From: Prorocentrum cordatum
Lineage: Eukaryota > Sar > Dinophyceae > Prorocentrales > Prorocentraceae
Reading direction: 5' to 3'
NCBI GenBank assembly: GCA_963575745.1
Contig: CAUYUJ010015941.1
Coordinates: forward strand, 194,501-258,500
DNA length: 64,000 nucleotides
Part shown: in pieces, positions 61,146 through 64,000 of the stretch
How the letters are laid out: the number at the start of each line of letters is the position of its first letter
How positions within the stretch are numbered: the first letter of the stretch is position 1
Notes under the pieces: model-generated
Seen by the model: the letters and a program-made list of their open reading frames with translations, nothing else
Database searches by the model: none
Told to the model about the DNA's origin: nothing
Translations under genes and position numbers: made by a program

Positions 61146-61738
61146 TGTGCAAGCAGCGCTCGCCCAGGCCGGCCACGCCAGGTGCACTTGGTCTCCAGTA
61201 TGAGCTGCCCGACGCGGAGCGCGCTCCCGCCGACGACCGACGCCGCTAGAAAAGAAAACGCCGCGTCGCGCGAAAGATCACGACCGCAGCCCGCGACCCC
61301 ACCTGGAGGTTCACAAAAAGGTGCGGTGACAGACCGTGCCGGTGACCTCGGAGTCTGAAACGACCGGACCGCACGGCCTGCCACCGCGCCGACCTGGGAC
61401 CTCGCATGCCCCAGCTGCCCGAGGCATCCTCTGAGAACGACCCGAGGCCCAAAAGCCACCCCGAGGCATCCCGAGCCACCGAACGGTCCTCGCGCGGCCA
61501 CCCCGAGTCACCCCTGACTCACCACACCAGCCCTCCTCCGAAGATGTAGCTTCGGGACCGTCACCCACGCCTCTGGCGGCCGTTCGGGACGACCTGGGCC
61601 CCCTCAGACACGCCCGCGGCGGAGGCGCAGCTGCTGGAACGCCTCCCGAGGCTGGCACACCCCCAGAGACCGACGAGAACGTCCGACGACCCCGAACCCT
61701 CACCGACTCACCACACGGTGTGGCCACCGCACCACCTG
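61146..61738. other. Spacer with L-like fragment
   Basis: 61565-61690 resembles repeat L (GGCGGCCGTTCGGGACGA, GGCGCAGCTGCTGGAACGCC). No gene was recognised. Confidence 0.4.
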
Positions 61739-61870
61739 CTGGCCATCGCTCGGACGTCCATTCCCTGTGTTTTTTTTCGGTTTCGTGCGTGGTGTTTTCG
61801 CCAAATGATCAAGGATGCTCCTCGATGGTCCCCGCCGAAGGAAAAATGCACACGTCCGAGCGATGCCAAG
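61739..61870. mobile_element. TIR element family G, copy 3
   Basis: Left CTGGCCATCGCTCGGACGTC; right inverse CTTGGCATCGCTCGGACGTG. About 132 bp. Confidence 0.82.
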
Positions 61871-62335
61871 TCTGGTGGCCCCCGGCCCACCTCTGCGCGG
61901 GAGCTCTCGAGCCGGGACCGATCCGCCAGGGCCCCGCACAGGCAGGCAGCGGTGCCGCGGCGGGATGGTGGCGCCCGCTCGGCGCCCGCGCCGGCGACGA
62001 CGGCACGGACGCCGAGGGCGGCTGCGGCGATGACGAAGAAGCCGATGCCGCCGACGACGCCGGGACCGAGGCCGACGAGGACGGCGTCGACGCCGACGCC
62101 GGCGCCGCCGCCGCCGACGACGACCACGCCACGCCGGCGAGGACGGCGACGCTTGCGCTGTCGACGGCGACGACGACGACCACCACATGTCAAGCGAAGG
62201 GCAAGCGCCCGTCGTGTCGCTCTGCAGGGCTCGCCGACGTGGGGGGCCGATGGGCATTTGCGCGCCGATCCTGGGACCCAGGTGGGGCCTTCGGGCAGGT
62301 GTACGGGTGGCCACCCGCGCAGGACGAGAAGCAGG
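61871..62335. other. GC-rich spacer
   Basis: 62020-62190 is dense in GCCGACGACG-type motifs. No gene was recognised. Confidence 0.4.
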
Positions 62336-62337
62336 AG

Positions 62338-62758
62338 CAGGAAGGGGAGGGAGGAGAAGAGGAGAAAGGGAGGAGGAGGAGGAGGTGGAGGAGGAGAAGG
62401 AAGAGGAGAGAGGAGAGAGAGCGAGAGAGAGAGAGAGGCAGTGAGAAGGGAGAGAGGAGGGAATAAGGGAGGGAGGTATGGCGGGAGGGAGGATGGATGG
62501 AGGGATGATGATGGTAATGATAATGATAATGAGGATGAGGACGATGATGGTGATGGTGATGATGCTGTTGATGCTGATAAGGATGCGAGGATTAGGAGGA
62601 TGAGGATGCTGATGACGATTATAACGCTGATGCTGATGATGCTAATGGGAATGGTACTGACAATGCTCATGATACTTGTAGTGCTGATGACGGTGATGCT
62701 GATGATGGTGATGATGATGACGATTTTGAAGATGATGCCGATGATGACGACGATGATA

Positions 62759-62794
<36 letters not shown>

Positions 62795-62909
62795 CTGATG
62801 ATGCTGATGATGATGCTGATGCTGATGCTGCTGATGATGATGATGATGATGATGATGGGAATGGTACTGACAATGACACTTTTCATGATACTTATAATGC
62901 TGATGCCGG

Positions 62910-62963
<54 letters not shown>

Positions 62964-63023
62964 CGGTGATGATGATGACGATTCCGATGATGATGACGAC
63001 GATGATGATGACGATGATGATGC

Positions 63024-63080
<57 letters not shown>

Positions 63081-63090
63081 GGTCGAGGAG
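62338..63090. repeat. GGA/GA array followed by GAT array
   Basis: GGA and GAGA 62338-62460, then (GAT)n with variants 62500-63090. Confidence 0.95.
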
Positions 63091-63275
63091 CAGGAGGAGG
63101 AGGAAGAGGAAGAGGACGAATATGAGGGTGATTCTATCCCCTTTGCGTCCGGGAGCCCGAGGCGGACGCGGACTCGCCCCGCACAGGGCCCTTCGGCGAG
63201 AAGGGGTTGAAGCCCCAGTCCCGTACTCGCCAACGCTGCTCGACGCCCCCCGGGAGCTTGTGAGTGACCTTGTGG
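63091..63275. other. Unique spacer between inverted GAT and ATC arrays
   Basis: About 185 bp, GC-rich. Minus-strand frame reads QAPGGRRAALASTGLGLQPL. No homology was recognised. Confidence 0.35.
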
Positions 63276-63865
63276 CACCCCTCCTCCTCCTCCTTCTCCT
63301 CCTCCTCCTCCTCCTCCTCCTCCTCCCTTCATCCTCCAGTTCCCCCTCGCCCTCCTCCCCCTGATCCTCATCTCCATCCTCATGTTCATGCTTATCCTTA
63401 TCCCAATGCTCCTCCTCCTTGCCATGCTAACCACCACCATCACCACCGCCACCAGCATCAGCGTCAGCGTCAGCATCAGCATCATCATCATCATTATCAT
63501 CATCAGCATCCTCATCCTCCTAATCATCACATCAACAGCAGCATCAACATCAGCATCATCACCATCACCATCACCATCAACATGAGCATCATCATCATTA
63601 TCACCATTGTCATCCTCATCCTCATCAGCATCACCACCACGACCATCACCAACGTTCATCTTGAACCAGCAGCGTCATCATCATCCTCATCCTCATCGTC
63701 ATCAACTGCAATATCATCGTCACCACCATCGCCGCCAGTACCCCGCATCACCATCGTAATCACGATAACAACAACCAGAAGCAACATCATCATCGTCGTC
63801 GTCGTCGTCATCATTATCATCATCATTGTCATCATCCCCATCATCATCCTCATATTAATCACGTC
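63276..63865. repeat. CCT array followed by ATC/CAT array
   Basis: (CCT)n 63280-63325, then (CAT)n with variants 63420-63860. Orientation is opposite to 62338-63090, so the two compound arrays form a large inverted pair. Confidence 0.95.
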
Positions 63866-64000
63866 GACATCCTTCTTCTCCTCCTTCTCCTTTTCGTCCT
63901 CCGCCTACTCACTTTTCCTCTCCCCCTCCCCCTCCCCTTCCCCTTCCCCCTCTCCCCTCCGCCTCCATTCCTTTTCCTTATAAGCAACTCCTCCCTGTCG
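63866..64000. other. Pyrimidine-rich window end
   Basis: CTCCTTCTCC and CCCCTTCCCC runs to the edge of the window. No gene was recognised. Confidence 0.5.

Overview
This window looks like nuclear DNA from a dinoflagellate. I cannot name the species. The evidence is: (i) three copies of the 22-nt dinoflagellate spliced leader (SL), one perfect, fossilised in the DNA; (ii) introns in a channel gene with at least one GA-AG boundary; (iii) LINE-type retroelements with the EN-RT-RNase H layouts reported from dinoflagellates; (iv) high GC, very low gene density and huge amounts of simple repeat.

Layout. 0-7.1 kb: a GGA array, an SL relic, a CA-type array, a second SL relic, then a degenerate plus-strand LINE (LINE-A: zinc-finger/coiled-coil ORF1, endonuclease, reverse transcriptase, RNase H, C-terminal CxxC). 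7.7-12.4 kb: a minus-strand LINE (LINE-B) with a coiled-coil ORF1p, a well preserved APE endonuclease and a frameshifted RT. 14.0-17.2 kb: the only clearly host-type gene, a minus-strand, intron-containing, single-domain voltage-gated cation channel with S1-S3, an arginine-rich S4, S5, pore/S6 and a C-terminal EF-hand pair. 17.2-19.9 kb: repeats. 20.4-22.3 kb: a minus-strand, apparently retroposed membrane-protein gene that begins with a perfect SL relic, carries a 93-bp tandem repeat encoding hydrophobic segments, and sits between two GGA arrays. 22.3-44.8 kb: mostly simple repeats, satellites (notably a 2.7-kb array of 32-bp units at 29.2-31.9 kb and a 2-kb GAT array at 41.8-43.9 kb) and short terminal-inverted-repeat (TIR) elements. 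44.85-52.6 kb: a third retroelement (RET-C) with an unusual plus-strand order: gag-like, RNase H, endonuclease, RT, two C2H2 zinc fingers. 52.6-64 kb: low-complexity arrays, a large foldback built on a GATCGATA satellite, and more TIR elements.

The most notable content is the set of short non-autonomous TIR elements (about 130-310 bp). At least ten families or singletons are visible, several with 8-bp target-site duplications, and several nested in each other. Two families (I and K) lie inside introns of the channel gene, which makes them introner candidates. A second pattern is that all three SL relics directly abut a simple-repeat array, suggesting that reverse-transcribed mRNAs were inserted at microsatellites.

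Everything was read by eye. Exon borders, family memberships and the limits of degenerate elements are approximate.
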